NCBI GenBank assembly: GCA_947492175.1
Contig: CANLMQ010000002.1
Location: 1-64,000, forward strand
Origin: an uncultured Draconibacterium sp.
GTDB lineage: Bacteria; Bacteroidota; Bacteroidia; Bacteroidales; Prolixibacteraceae
Direction: 5' to 3'
DNA: 64,000 bases
The stretch's first letter is position 1, and the number at the start of each line of letters is the position of its first letter. Below are positions 1 through 9,718 of this stretch, piece by piece. The notes beneath the pieces were generated by a model. The model saw only the letters and a list, made by a program, of their open reading frames with translations. It was not told the DNA's origin and made no database searches. Both the position numbers and the translations under genes were made by a program.

Positions 1-510
1 AAAATTTCAACCATGTCGTGCGGACAACGCTCACAGGTAGCGCTCGGGCTTATACTTGCACAAGACCCGGAACTGCTCGTACTCGACGATTTTACCATGG
101 GACTCGACCCGGGGTATCGCAGGCTGTTTATCGATTATTTGCGTAATTACGCCAAAGCCGAAGGGAAAACGGTATTTACCACTTCGCATATTATTCAGGA
201 TATGGAAAGGCTGATCGACGAGTGTATCGTGTTTGACTACAACAAGGTACTGGTTTACATGCCTGTAAAAGAGTTTATGTCAACTTTTAAACAATACAAT
301 TTTGAGGTTACCAACCCTAATGTTGAATTTGAAAAGGGCGGACTAGTTAAGAATTACGAAAAAATGGATAATTCCATTGAACTGTACAGTTACTCGCGCG
401 AGGATGAAGTAAAAAGTTACCTGGCTTCACTAGGTATCGAATATGCCAACCTCGAAGAGATACCCATGACACTGGAAGACGCATTTATAGGTTTAACCGG
501 AAAATATTAG
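1..510 (+). CDS. ABC transporter ATP-binding protein (3' part, cut by window edge)
   Basis: This is the C-terminal part of an ABC ATPase; the open frame runs in from base 1, so the Walker A end lies outside the window. Visible motifs are an ABC signature variant (MSCGQRSQ instead of LSGGQ), Walker B with D-loop (LLVLDDFTMGLDP) and the switch histidine in TTSHI. It is followed after 3 bases by a six-span permease and then a further membrane protein, so it is probably the motor of a drug- or peptide-type exporter. In the signature, Cys replaces the second conserved residue, which is uncommon. The substrate cannot be told from sequence. Confidence 0.9.
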   Translation, partial: KISTMSCGQRSQVALGLILAQDPELLVLDDFTMGLDPGYRRLFIDYLRNYAKAEGKTVFTTSHIIQDMERLIDECIVFDYNKVLVYMPVKEFMSTFKQYNFEVTNPNVEFEKGGLVKNYEKMDNSIELYSYSREDEVKSYLASLGIEYANLEEIPMTLEDAFIGLTGKY

Positions 511-513
511 AAT

Positions 514-1182
514 ATGTGGAAATCGATGTTTTATAAAGAGTGGATTAAGGTCAGGCTCGTATTTTGGCTATCACTTATTGTGGGGATGGGTATTATTGCA
601 GCAATGTACATAATCATCAGAAGCGAACTAACAGATACTCCTGCAAATCATTACCTCTGGAAAATGCTTAACAGGGATTACATCTTCTTTTCCTTGTTTA
701 AATATGTTCCCCTTGGAATTGGATTATTAACTGGCCTCGCTCAGTTTATTCCTGAAATAACAGATAAAAGAATAAAGCTAACTCTTCACCTTCCCTTAAA
801 TGAGGAAAAGGCTGGCTTACAAATGATCGCTTTTGGGATATTTAGCATTTGTACTGTTTTTATTTTAATGCTGGCTGTGTTCTTAGCATTTGGCCGTTAT
901 TATTTCCCTTACGAAGTTATGAAAGTTGCATCCATAACTGTTGCCCCCTGGTTTTATTCCGGTTTTGCGGCCTATTTCATTACCGGTATGGTAACAATTG
1001 AGCCCATATGGAAGTACAGGATTGCTTACCTGGTTATAGGGGGCTTATTCACAAAAATGCTTTTTGTACTCTGGCAGGCAGGATCATATATTTATGCAAA
1101 TGCTTTTTTTGCAGCACTGGTAGTACTTTTTAGCATCTCAATTTTATTTTCAATTTACAGATTCAGGAAAGGAGAAATGTAA
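514..1182 (+). CDS. ABC transporter permease subunit
   Basis: A 222-residue integral membrane protein with about six hydrophobic spans (first near residues 16-36, last near 195-215), no signal peptide and no soluble domain. It lies 3 bases after the ATPase gene, and its stop codon overlaps the next start in a TAATG, so the three genes are translated as one operon. By position and topology it is the transmembrane partner of the upstream ATPase. I recognise no substrate-specific family, so the assignment rests on context more than motifs. Confidence 0.75.
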   Translation: MWKSMFYKEWIKVRLVFWLSLIVGMGIIAAMYIIIRSELTDTPANHYLWKMLNRDYIFFSLFKYVPLGIGLLTGLAQFIPEITDKRIKLTLHLPLNEEKAGLQMIAFGIFSICTVFILMLAVFLAFGRYYFPYEVMKVASITVAPWFYSGFAAYFITGMVTIEPIWKYRIAYLVIGGLFTKMLFVLWQAGSYIYANAFFAALVVLFSISILFSIYRFRKGEM

Positions 1183-2435
1183 TGTTATATAAACTCAGCA
1201 GATATTTACTGGTATTAATTGGCATCTTAACCTTAGCCTATTCAATACCCATTTTATACAATACACTTTTCGACAAAAGGATTAATACCCCACATATACT
1301 TTATAGTGCTTTAAACGACGACTTTTATATTACCCGGCACGATGGGAAGAAAGTCCAGAATCCGGTCGATACAAAAGGAAAAGAGTATACTCAATCAGAA
1401 ATAATGGAGCAGTGTCCGATGATGTATGCCACCTCGTTACACCATTCAGGCCTATTACCCGATAGTATTGATGGAGTAAAAATTGACATTGAAACCTGGC
1501 ATGATAATTTTATAATGTACGGATTTCTGCCCCAAAGTCTTAAACGCCCTGCCGATGAATATAAATTATTCCCATTGTTTGAAAGCTCTGGAAAAATAAC
1601 ATTGCCAGGCGACTTATGCAGGATTAATAAACGTGTTGAATTTGTACATACACAAAGCAATAAGGTAAACGAAGAAAAGAGCCTTCTTTTTACAGAAGCC
1701 TTTAAGAAAGAAGGATTTGTTTTTCCGGCAAAAATGCTGGCAGGCAACTCGAGTCACAGAAAAAGCAGAGTTGATGGTTGGTTTATTACCGATCAGAAAG
1801 GAGACCTGTTTCATCTGAAAATGGAAAAAGGTAAACCTTTATTGAAGCGAATAGAGATACCGGAAGATTTTACGATTAAATACATGCAGTACTATGAAGC
1901 CCAAAACGAAAAATTGTACTGTTTTATTATTACAGATGATAACCGGCTAAATATACTTTATGCTAAAGACTATGAAATAGTTGAGCTACCCATTTACGAC
2001 TACATACCCGAAGAGCATAGTATTTACATTATGGGAAATATGCTTTTCTATATGTTCCAGGTAAATACCGAAAATAGTATCGCAGCCTATGCTGTCGATC
2101 ACGATCATAATATTATGGATTCGTATTATGAAGAGTTTAAACCCAAATCAGAAATGTTAATTGGTAAAGCTTATCATTTTATATTCCCTTTTACATTAAA
2201 ACTTACCCATCCGCGTACCGATCTACGATATACAAATTTTGTAAAGTTTAATTTCGAGGGATTTAAAAGCCTGAATTGGATTTACCTTAATCTGATATTG
2301 TTGGCAAGCACTTTCTTTCTTATAAGAAAAAGAAAACTTAGGATGAAAAATAACATAGCCGATCTTATTCTGGTTGCAACTACCGGAGTATTTGGTTTTA
2401 TAGCAATCCATATTTTCCAGAATAAAGAATATTAA
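1182..2435 (+). CDS. Membrane protein of the ABC operon, DUF4857-like
   Basis: A 417-residue protein with one N-terminal hydrophobic span (residues 8-27) and two spans near the C terminus (about 360-380 and 390-412), leaving a roughly 330-residue domain outside the membrane. Beta-rich stretches such as GWFITDQKGDLFHLKME suggest a propeller-like fold, which is inference. Proteins of this size and layout (DUF4857, from memory) occur with ABC pairs in Bacteroidota. It overlaps the permease stop by one base and is the last gene before a terminator. Function unknown; probably an accessory or sensor part of the exporter. Confidence 0.6.
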   Translation: MLYKLSRYLLVLIGILTLAYSIPILYNTLFDKRINTPHILYSALNDDFYITRHDGKKVQNPVDTKGKEYTQSEIMEQCPMMYATSLHHSGLLPDSIDGVKIDIETWHDNFIMYGFLPQSLKRPADEYKLFPLFESSGKITLPGDLCRINKRVEFVHTQSNKVNEEKSLLFTEAFKKEGFVFPAKMLAGNSSHRKSRVDGWFITDQKGDLFHLKMEKGKPLLKRIEIPEDFTIKYMQYYEAQNEKLYCFIITDDNRLNILYAKDYEIVELPIYDYIPEEHSIYIMGNMLFYMFQVNTENSIAAYAVDHDHNIMDSYYEEFKPKSEMLIGKAYHFIFPFTLKLTHPRTDLRYTNFVKFNFEGFKSLNWIYLNLILLASTFFLIRKRKLRMKNNIADLILVATTGVFGFIAIHIFQNKEY

Positions 2436-2459
2436 CCTTACCTTGGTTAAGGTAATTAT

Positions 2460-2495
2460 AAAAGCCAGTCTCATAAAGAAGCTGGCTTTTGTTGT
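2460..2495 (+). terminator. Rho-independent terminator of the ABC operon
   Basis: A perfect 9-bp stem AAAAGCCAG / CTGGCTTTT (2460-2468 with 2482-2490) encloses a 13-base loop and is followed by TGTTGTT. It lies 25 bases after the stop of the DUF4857-like gene, where the end of the operon is expected. Confidence 0.8.
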
Positions 2496-2610
2496 TACTA
2501 TTTAAAAGTCCTTCATCAATTATTCTTATTATTTTTAATTTTCGGTCAGCTTTTAAACTTTATTTGTCATTATACATATAAAATATATATTTTTATGCGG
2601 CTAAACCGAA

Positions 2611-3171
2611 ATGACATTAAGAGATAAACATATCAAACAAATTGCTAAAGGAGATGTCGAAATATTTAAACTTTTCTACGAAGCACTTTTTCAGCCATTA
2701 AGCGTGTTTTCCTATTCTTTTCTAAAAAATGAAAGTGAAGCAGAAGATTTAGCACAAGATCTGTTTATAACTTACTGGAATAAAAGAAGAGAATTCGAAT
2801 CGGTTGATCTGGCCCGTGCATTTCTTTATAAAACAGCAAAAAACAAATGCCTTAATATTATCAGAAGTCAAAAGGTTCATCAAAAATTTTTCGAACATAT
2901 TCTGAACAATGAAGTCACCTATACCAAACAAAAAATTATTGAAAACGAAACCTATACTCTACTTCACCAATCCATTAGCGATCTGCCCACCCAAACAAAA
3001 AGGATAATCAGACTCAGCCTTGCTGGTCTGAAAAACAAAGAAATTGCCGACCATCTTAATATCTCTATAAATACAGTAAAAACTCTTAAAGGGCATGGTT
3101 ATACTACTCTTCGGCAAAAACTTTCAAACAATATGCAGGCATTGGTCATTCTTTCATTACTGCTAAACTAA
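2611..3171 (+). CDS. ECF sigma-70 factor, FecI-like (uptake locus 1)
   Basis: A 186-residue sigma factor with the two usual regions: region 2 around NESEAEDLAQDLFITYW (residues 42-58) for -10 recognition, and a region 4 helix-turn-helix around NKEIADHLNISINTVKT (about 145-161). It lacks regions 1 and 3, as group IV factors do. The FecR-type anti-sigma gene starts 132 bases downstream and a SusC/SusD pair follows, the standard trans-envelope signalling set in which ligand binding by SusC releases this factor. The upstream DNA is very AT-rich with no clear housekeeping promoter that I can call. Confidence 0.92.
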   Translation: MTLRDKHIKQIAKGDVEIFKLFYEALFQPLSVFSYSFLKNESEAEDLAQDLFITYWNKRREFESVDLARAFLYKTAKNKCLNIIRSQKVHQKFFEHILNNEVTYTKQKIIENETYTLLHQSISDLPTQTKRIIRLSLAGLKNKEIADHLNISINTVKTLKGHGYTTLRQKLSNNMQALVILSLLLN

Positions 3172-3303
3172 AAAGCTACTTCTGCAAGCCTGAAATTTAT
3201 ATAAAAGAATACCCAATAAAATTCCAGATCAATAAAAATCAAAAAAAATATGTTTTCTGTTCACCCCTTTTTTTTCGTTAAGTGTTTATAAAAAAAGATT
3301 ACC

Positions 3304-4479
3304 ATGAATAGTATTAATCAACATCTTAAAATCTCAAAACTAATAGCTAAGTCTATTAGTGGAGATATTGGCAATGAAAGCCAAAAGGAGCTTGATGCAT
3401 GGTTAAATGAATCCCCTGAAAACCTTGAGCTGTTTAACAAGTTAAAAACCGACAGCAATTTTACAGAATGGGAAAGCATTTACCATCGTTTTAACAAAGA
3501 GCAATCGTGGGAAAAGCTTAAACCAATGCTAAACAACAACGGACGAACCCGCAACATCTGGCTAACCGCGTTGAAGCTAGCCGCAGTACTACTTCTGCCT
3601 CTTGCTATCTATTTTTTATTTCAAACAATCAATCAACCTAAATTAACAGAACAAACTCAACAAATAGCTCATTTTAATCCCGGGAAAGCCAAAGCCATCT
3701 TGCAACTCGACAATGGTCAATCGTTTGATCTCGAAAACAAAGATACACTTGTATCACTGGATGCCGGAAATACCGACGTACGTATTGTTGATAATAAGAT
3801 AGAATACACTAACAAAACCAAACGCAATCAATCAACACAATATAATACTATTTTAATCCCCCATCGCGGAGAATTTTTTCTTGTTCTTTCCGATGGAACC
3901 AAAGTTTGGTTAAACGCATCAACTACCTTAAAATACCCGGTAACCTTCGATGGAGATACCCGCATGGTTAGTCTTAGCGGAGAGGCCTACTTTGAAGTAA
4001 GTCCCGACAAGACCAAACCTTTTATTGTTCAAACAAACAGTGTCAAGATTGAGGTATTGGGAACCCATTTTAATGTTAAAGCTTATCCTGATGATGAGTT
4101 CTCACAAACCACGCTGAACGAAGGAAAAGTTAGAGTATCTACCAATGAACAAGAAGTACTGCTACTTCCCGATCAGCAGGCAAATTTTATGGAAGAAAGC
4201 AAAGAACTGATGGTTCAAAATGTTGATGCCTCTGTTTATTCTGCATGGAAAGACGGTAAGTTTATGTTTTTTGATCAAAGCATTGACTATATTCTCAACG
4301 ATCTGAAAAAATGGTACGATTTTGAAGCTAGTTACGAATCGGATAATTTAAAAGATATTCGGTTCTCTATAAACGTTAACCGATACGATAACCTTAATGA
4401 GTTATTAAAATTAATTGAAGCAACCGAAAAAATAAAATTTACAATAGAAGGAGAGAAAATAATTATACGTAAGAAATAA
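3304..4479 (+). CDS. FecR-family anti-sigma factor (uptake locus 1)
   Basis: A 391-residue inner-membrane anti-sigma factor. A cytoplasmic N-terminal part of about 78 residues (to hold the sigma factor) is followed by one membrane span (roughly residues 80-102) and a periplasmic FecR domain containing the diagnostic block LSDGTKVWLNASTTLKYP and LSGEAYFEVSPDKTKPFIV. The last 70 residues form a small STN-like domain (FDQSIDYILNDLKKWYDF), common in Bacteroidota FecR proteins. It is expected to receive the signal from the STN domain of the SusC protein encoded just downstream. Confidence 0.93.
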   Translation: MNSINQHLKISKLIAKSISGDIGNESQKELDAWLNESPENLELFNKLKTDSNFTEWESIYHRFNKEQSWEKLKPMLNNNGRTRNIWLTALKLAAVLLLPLAIYFLFQTINQPKLTEQTQQIAHFNPGKAKAILQLDNGQSFDLENKDTLVSLDAGNTDVRIVDNKIEYTNKTKRNQSTQYNTILIPHRGEFFLVLSDGTKVWLNASTTLKYPVTFDGDTRMVSLSGEAYFEVSPDKTKPFIVQTNSVKIEVLGTHFNVKAYPDDEFSQTTLNEGKVRVSTNEQEVLLLPDQQANFMEESKELMVQNVDASVYSAWKDGKFMFFDQSIDYILNDLKKWYDFEASYESDNLKDIRFSINVNRYDNLNELLKLIEATEKIKFTIEGEKIIIRKK

Positions 4480-4485
4480 AAAAAA

Positions 4486-4538
4486 CAGGAAATGCAGAAG
4501 CATTTCCTGAAATTCGGAGTTCGCACCTCCGTTTTTTT
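4486..4538 (+). terminator. Tandem hairpins with T-tract between FecR and SusC genes
   Basis: Two adjacent hairpins. The first has a perfect 10-bp stem CAGGAAATGC / GCATTTCCTG with an AGAA loop (4486-4509). The second is CGGAG / CTCCG (4515-4531), followed at once by seven T residues (4532-4538). The second has the form of an intrinsic terminator, so sigma/FecR transcription probably ends or is attenuated here and SusC-SusD are driven partly by another promoter. No sigma-specific promoter was identified in the remaining 26 bases. Confidence 0.75.
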
Positions 4539-4564
4539 GAATCTTATAATAACAATCTAAAATT

Positions 4565-7500
4565 ATGAAAAAAGATGTTAGTTTACTAGCTTTTTTATTT
4601 AAAAGGCTGGAAAAAATTAGGCGAATTATGCGGCTAACTGTTTTATTGATGCTTGCAGGAATTATGCAATTATCTGCAAATGTTTATTCTCAGGGCAATA
4701 AAATGAGTGTGAATTTTTCACAAATTACCTTGCCCAATTTATTTTGGGAGGTTCAGCGCGAAACCGATTTTGTTTTTGTGTATGGTACCGACGACCTAAA
4801 GGGAAAAAATGACCCCATTTCGATTGCAATGGAAGACGTAAGCATCCACGAATTTATGAATGAGGTTCTGAAAGGAACTGATCTGACTTACAGCGAAATT
4901 AACAATGTTGTAGTTATAAAAAAGGCAGAAAGTAAAAAACCTGAACTACAAGATCTACAGAAACAAGATCAGAAAGGGAAAAAAATTACAGGAAAAGTTA
5001 AGGATAAAAGTGGCACCACACTACCCGGTGTAAACATCATTGTAAAAGGCACTACCATTGGAACCCCAACAGACTCAAAGGGAAACTTTGAATTGTTGGT
5101 GCCTGAAGATAAAACCCGTATACAGGTTTCTTTTATTGGCTTTGTTACCCAGGAAGTAGAAATTGGAAATGAATCCGATTTTTTAATCGTACTCGAGAGT
5201 GATATACAAAACCTTGACAATATTGTAGTTACAGGTTACCAAACCCTTTCGCGTGAAAGGGCCAACGGTTCTTTTGTTTCGGTTAAAAGTACCGATCTTG
5301 ATAAACAAATCGGAGCTACATCATTAACCGAAAAACTTCAAAGTGGAATGCTTCCAGGTGTTGTTATTGACAATGAGGATAATATTACTATCCGGGGGAA
5401 AAGTTCTCTTAATGCTTCAACTGCTCCAATTATTGTATTGGATGGTTTTCCAACAGAAACCAGCATCAATAATATTAATCCCAACGATATCGAATCAATC
5501 ACCGTTCTGCGCGATGCTGCTGCGGCATCTATTTGGGGAGCACGAGCTTCTAACGGAGTTATTGTTGTTACCACTAAAAGCGGAAAAGGTGTTCGTGTGG
5601 TAAACGATGGAAAAACAAAAAATAAAGCAGCTTTCGATTTTTCTTCTTCTGTCAGAATTACCGAAATGCCCGATCTGAATGACCTACGTTTAGCCAGCGG
5701 GGCAACAACTGTTGATTACCAGCTTGAACAGTTAGACATGGGCTATTGGAACCTGGAAGGTTCTGGTTATTCCCAGGGTCAGTCACTTGTTTTTGATGCT
5801 TACCGGAAACAACACCAGGGATTAATAAGCGAATCAGAAGCCAATGCAATTTACGACCAGCTTCGCAGGAACAATTTCTACGATGAAGGAGCAGACCTGT
5901 TTTTCAGAAATAGTTTATCGCAACAATACAACCTTGCTGTTTCGGGAGCTACAGAATTAAACAACTACTATGTTTCAGTAAATTACCAAAACAATAAGCC
6001 ATACAGCAAAGGAAATAATAGTGAAAGTCTGAACTTTACGATAAAGAACAGTATGCAACTACTTCCTAAATTGCGCTTTGATATTACTGTTGGAGGAAGA
6101 TACAACAAAGCAGAAATGAATGGTATTAGTGTATATAATTTAACAGGTGTTGATGCATACGAACGCATACTGGATGAAAATGGCAACTACGTACCAAGCA
6201 GTAGCCAAGGGTATACACGTGAACAAATGAGTTTTGAGGAAGCAAAAGACTGGGAAGCCAAAGGTCACCATAGCTGGATGTATAACCTAAAGCAGGAATA
6301 CGACAACAAAGACAAAACAAGCAATTATTTTTCTCCTCGTGTTAACCTAGCTCTTAGCTACAATATTTTGGAAGGTTTGAGATTTGATTCAAAATTTGTT
6401 TTTGAACAAAGCAGCACTGATGTAGAGGAGTTCAACAATATGAATACTTACCAAACCAGGCGGTTAATCAACTATTTTACCTTGATCGAAGATGGAAAGC
6501 TTAACTACCAACTTCCCAACGGGCCTATTTTATATACTACAAATGAAAAAATGAGCTACTATGCCCTGAGGAACCAGTTAAGTTTTGACCGTTCGTTTAA
6601 CAACGACAAACACCAGGTTAATGCTATTTTAGGAACTGAGGTAAACAGGCACATATACAAGCGAAGCGGCCAGTTATATTGTAATTACGACAGAGACAAA
6701 CTTCTGTTTGATTTAATTGACAGCAAATCGCTTGCCGATGGCTCGAAAATAAATTTTAAAGGGAACTCTGCAATTTTCCAAAACGACTGGCACCTTCGAC
6801 ATGTAGAGAATGAAAACCGCTACTTCTCGGTATACTCCAACGGCTCTTATACCTACAATCAAAAATATACTGTGGCAGCCAGTGCCCGTATCGATGAATC
6901 AAACCTGTTTGGTGCCGATGTAAACGACCGCATCACTCCATTATACAGTATTAGTGGAGGATGGCTTATCTCTAAAGAGGACTTTTTTAATTTAGACAAG
7001 ATCGACTACCTGAAAGTAAGAGTTTCAACAGGAGTAAACGGTAACATAGATAAAAAAACAAGTAAGGAGCTCATTGCCGAAGCAAAAAAGGATTACTACA
7101 CACAAGTAGTGTACCTCGACATTCAATCTCCGGAGAACAGGGAATTGAAGTGGGAAAGCACCCGTACTAACAACTTTGGTCTCGATTTTAGTATTTTAAA
7201 TAACCGCATCGGCGGTAGTCTGGATTTGTATTGGAAAAAAAGTTTCGACCTTTTGGGCTATGTTGCAACTGATCCTACCAATGGTTTTGCACAGGTATAT
7301 AAGAATACCGCTGAGGTTGAAAACAACGGATTCGACCTTGAATTAAATGGTACCATATTGGCAGGAGACTTTCACTGGGACATGGGCTTTAATATTACCT
7401 ACAATAAAAATAATGTAACCAAAGTTTACAATCCTAATCCTACTGTTTACAGGTATCTGCATCCTCTTCCCGGACATGAACTGGAAGGTAAACCCATTGA

Positions 7501-8122
7501 CCATGTTCATTCGTACCGCTGGGCCGGATTAAGTAACCAGGGAGAACCTCAGATCTACGATGATGCCGGAAACATTATTTCATGGGAAGAGTCGGACCTG
7601 GAACATACCGAATGGCTTATCTATCAAGGGACAAGTATTCCGAAATTCGTAGGAGCCCTTGCAAATACATGGAGTTATAAAGGATTTATGCTCAACGCTA
7701 TATTTTCGTACAAACTTGGACATATTATGCGTATGCCTTCACCAAAACACAACTATGCTACTTTGCTGGATGATATTTCTAAAAGTTGGCAAAATCCCGG
7801 AGATGAAAAGAATACCTACATTCCTAAAATGCCATCAACCTATCAGGTAAAAAATGAAAGACTTGATTTTTACAGTTATAGCGACTTCAGATCACAATCA
7901 GCTTCCTACATAAGATTAAGCACATTGAGCCTGACCTACAACCTGCCCAAAAGTTTAATCGGTTCTGCTTTTGAAACTGTTCAGTTACAAGCACAAGGGC
8001 GTAACCTTTGGCTTTGGACAAAAAACGATGAAAACATCGATCCGGAAACATGCAGTACATATGGCGATCTAAGTCTGGGTGTGACACCAGAATATACCTT
8101 CGGAATAAGACTTCAATTTTAA
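4565..8122 (+). CDS. SusC-family TonB-linked outer membrane transporter (STN domain)
   Basis: A 1185-residue TonB-dependent outer-membrane transporter. Order: long signal region (to about residue 43, with a basic stretch before the hydrophobic core), STN signalling domain (about 48-120), carboxypeptidase-regulatory-like domain beginning ITGKVKDKSGTTLPGVNI (about 141-215), plug with VVTGYQTLSRERANGSF and LRDAAAASIWGARASNGVI (about 225-345), then a 22-strand barrel ending in the outer-membrane signature FGIRLQF. The STN domain ties it to the upstream sigma/FecR pair. The SusD lipoprotein gene follows after 11 bases. The substrate is unknown, since no degradative enzyme lies inside this locus. 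Confidence 0.96.
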   Translation: MKKDVSLLAFLFKRLEKIRRIMRLTVLLMLAGIMQLSANVYSQGNKMSVNFSQITLPNLFWEVQRETDFVFVYGTDDLKGKNDPISIAMEDVSIHEFMNEVLKGTDLTYSEINNVVVIKKAESKKPELQDLQKQDQKGKKITGKVKDKSGTTLPGVNIIVKGTTIGTPTDSKGNFELLVPEDKTRIQVSFIGFVTQEVEIGNESDFLIVLESDIQNLDNIVVTGYQTLSRERANGSFVSVKSTDLDKQIGATSLTEKLQSGMLPGVVIDNEDNITIRGKSSLNASTAPIIVLDGFPTETSINNINPNDIESITVLRDAAAASIWGARASNGVIVVTTKSGKGVRVVNDGKTKNKAAFDFSSSVRITEMPDLNDLRLASGATTVDYQLEQLDMGYWNLEGSGYSQGQSLVFDAYRKQHQGLISESEANAIYDQLRRNNFYDEGADLFFRNSLSQQYNLAVSGATELNNYYVSVNYQNNKPYSKGNNSESLNFTIKNSMQLLPKLRFDITVGGRYNKAEMNGISVYNLTGVDAYERILDENGNYVPSSSQGYTREQMSFEEAKDWEAKGHHSWMYNLKQEYDNKDKTSNYFSPRVNLALSYNILEGLRFDSKFVFEQSSTDVEEFNNMNTYQTRRLINYFTLIEDGKLNYQLPNGPILYTTNEKMSYYALRNQLSFDRSFNNDKHQVNAILGTEVNRHIYKRSGQLYCNYDRDKLLFDLIDSKSLADGSKINFKGNSAIFQNDWHLRHVENENRYFSVYSNGSYTYNQKYTVAASARIDESNLFGADVNDRITPLYSISGGWLISKEDFFNLDKIDYLKVRVSTGVNGNIDKKTSKELIAEAKKDYYTQVVYLDIQSPENRELKWESTRTNNFGLDFSILNNRIGGSLDLYWKKSFDLLGYVATDPTNGFAQVYKNTAEVENNGFDLELNGTILAGDFHWDMGFNITYNKNNVTKVYNPNPTVYRYLHPLPGHELEGKPIDHVHSYRWAGLSNQGEPQIYDDAGNIISWEESDLEHTEWLIYQGTSIPKFVGALANTWSYKGFMLNAIFSYKLGHIMRMPSPKHNYATLLDDISKSWQNPGDEKNTYIPKMPSTYQVKNERLDFYSYSDFRSQSASYIRLSTLSLTYNLPKSLIGSAFETVQLQAQGRNLWLWTKNDENIDPETCSTYGDLSLGVTPEYTFGIRLQF

Positions 8123-8133
8123 AAAAGGCAACA

Positions 8134-9543
8134 ATGAGAAACATAATAATACTGATATTTACACTGGCAGCACTTGCATTTGCAGGCTGTAACGATTATA
8201 TGGAAATTACTCCCAAAGGAAAAGTAATTCCACAGAGTATCGAACATTATTACGAACTGTTATCCAATAGTGGAGTATTTCAAAATGGCCCTGCCAATAT
8301 GTTCCACGCATCGGATGATATAGTAATGTATGATGACGAAATGAACCGATTATTTACAAGAATTGTCGAAACCGAAAATACTTATCTGTTTAAGGACCAT
8401 ATTTACATAAACATCGATATGCCGGATATGGATTGGGACAACCTTTATAAACAGATTTATATATGTAACGTAGTTTTAGACAACATTGATAATGCACCGG
8501 GAGAAAATGAAAGCCTTCGATCGACAGTAAAAGGCGAAGCACTGGCACAAAGAGCTCAGGCTTTCTTTTGGCTGGTAAATCTTTATGCCAAACATTACGA
8601 CAGCAATACCAGCACTACCGATCCGGGGGTTCCAATGCCTGTTAAAGCCGATGTAAATGCAACACTTGAAAGATCCACCGTTAAGGAATTATATACATTA
8701 ATCGAAAACGATCTTTTAGAAGCAGAAAACCTGCTTTCAACAGATCTGTCGTACAATTACAGACCAAGCCAACAGGGAGTACACGGCTTACTGGCAAAAA
8801 TGTACCTTTTTATGGGTAAATTCGAAGAAGCCCTGGAATATGCCGACAAATCACTTGCGGAATACTCGTTCTTATACGACTATAAAGAATACGACTTTCA
8901 CCCATACATGCCGAAATTTATGGGACCTTTTATGTGGCCCAGGTTAGTTAAAGACGATAAAGAGGCAGTATGGGGAAGAACAGCTGCAGGATTTATGCCA
9001 TATACTGTAGCTGTTTATATGAGTGAAGATCTGAAATCGCTGTATTCAGAAGGTGACCGCCGCTTCTATTTTTCGGTACAAGAGATGTCGATGTTTGGCC
9101 CCAATAATCATGGCCCATCAATTTTACCACTGGCTTTAAGACACCGATCAGGGATACACACAGCAGAATTGTACCTAATTAGGGCCGAATGTAATGCACG
9201 GCTTGATAATCCTATTGCTGCAATTAATGATCTGAATACCTTGCGAGAAACCCGTATAAATGCCGACACTTTTGTACCCTACGAAACCAGTTTAAGCAGC
9301 GACGAAGCCCTTGAACTTGTACTAAACGAAAGAAGAGTCGAACTATTTCTGGATGGTCAGCGTCTTTTCGATCTTAAAAGGTTAAACAAAGACCCTCGTT
9401 TTGCAAAAACCATTTCTCGCACATTTAACGGTCAAACATACACCATTGAACCTGATGATGAAAACTATGTTTTGGCAATTCCTAAAAAGGTAAGAAACCT
9501 AAATCCGAATATAGAACAAAATCCGCGTACCGGACGAAATTGA
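8134..9543 (+). CDS. SusD/RagB-family nutrient-binding lipoprotein (locus 1)
   Basis: A 469-residue surface lipoprotein that forms the lid over the SusC barrel. I chose the ATG at 8134, which gives a proper lipoprotein signal (MRNIIILIFTLAALAFAGC, lipidated Cys19); an earlier in-frame ATG at 8050 lies inside the susC frame and would spoil it. The TPR-like N-terminal half includes GEALAQRAQAFFWLVNLY, and the SusD C-terminal block ELYLIRAECNARL, LNTLRETR, ERRVELFLDGQRLFDLKR is clear. The start is 11 bases after the SusC stop, so the pair is co-translated. Confidence 0.96.
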   Translation: MRNIIILIFTLAALAFAGCNDYMEITPKGKVIPQSIEHYYELLSNSGVFQNGPANMFHASDDIVMYDDEMNRLFTRIVETENTYLFKDHIYINIDMPDMDWDNLYKQIYICNVVLDNIDNAPGENESLRSTVKGEALAQRAQAFFWLVNLYAKHYDSNTSTTDPGVPMPVKADVNATLERSTVKELYTLIENDLLEAENLLSTDLSYNYRPSQQGVHGLLAKMYLFMGKFEEALEYADKSLAEYSFLYDYKEYDFHPYMPKFMGPFMWPRLVKDDKEAVWGRTAAGFMPYTVAVYMSEDLKSLYSEGDRRFYFSVQEMSMFGPNNHGPSILPLALRHRSGIHTAELYLIRAECNARLDNPIAAINDLNTLRETRINADTFVPYETSLSSDEALELVLNERRVELFLDGQRLFDLKRLNKDPRFAKTISRTFNGQTYTIEPDDENYVLAIPKKVRNLNPNIEQNPRTGRN

Positions 9544-9579
9544 TACTAATCTCCCTTAGTATAATTAATCTACATTTAT

Positions 9580-9611
9580 AGGGAGGCACATTTGTGCCTC
9601 CTTATATTTTT
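9580..9611 (+). terminator. Terminator of uptake locus 1
   Basis: GGAGGCAC / GTGCCTCC (9582-9589 with 9594-9601), loop ATTT, extended by two weaker pairs and followed by TTATATTTTT. It lies 38 bases after the SusD stop. Confidence 0.85.
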
Positions 9612-9718
9612 CACTGCAAAACAGAGAAACAAATACTTTGTAACTACTGTTAGTCACAAAAGCTTACAAACTAATTGAAACAATTTTTACAGCTATTGGG
9701 AATTTTAAAAAGAATCGC

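Noticed and set aside
13..510. A complete small gene starting at the first ATG (base 13)
   Set aside because: The frame is open to base 1 and the ATG lies inside the ABC signature motif, so it is an internal Met of a truncated ATPase.
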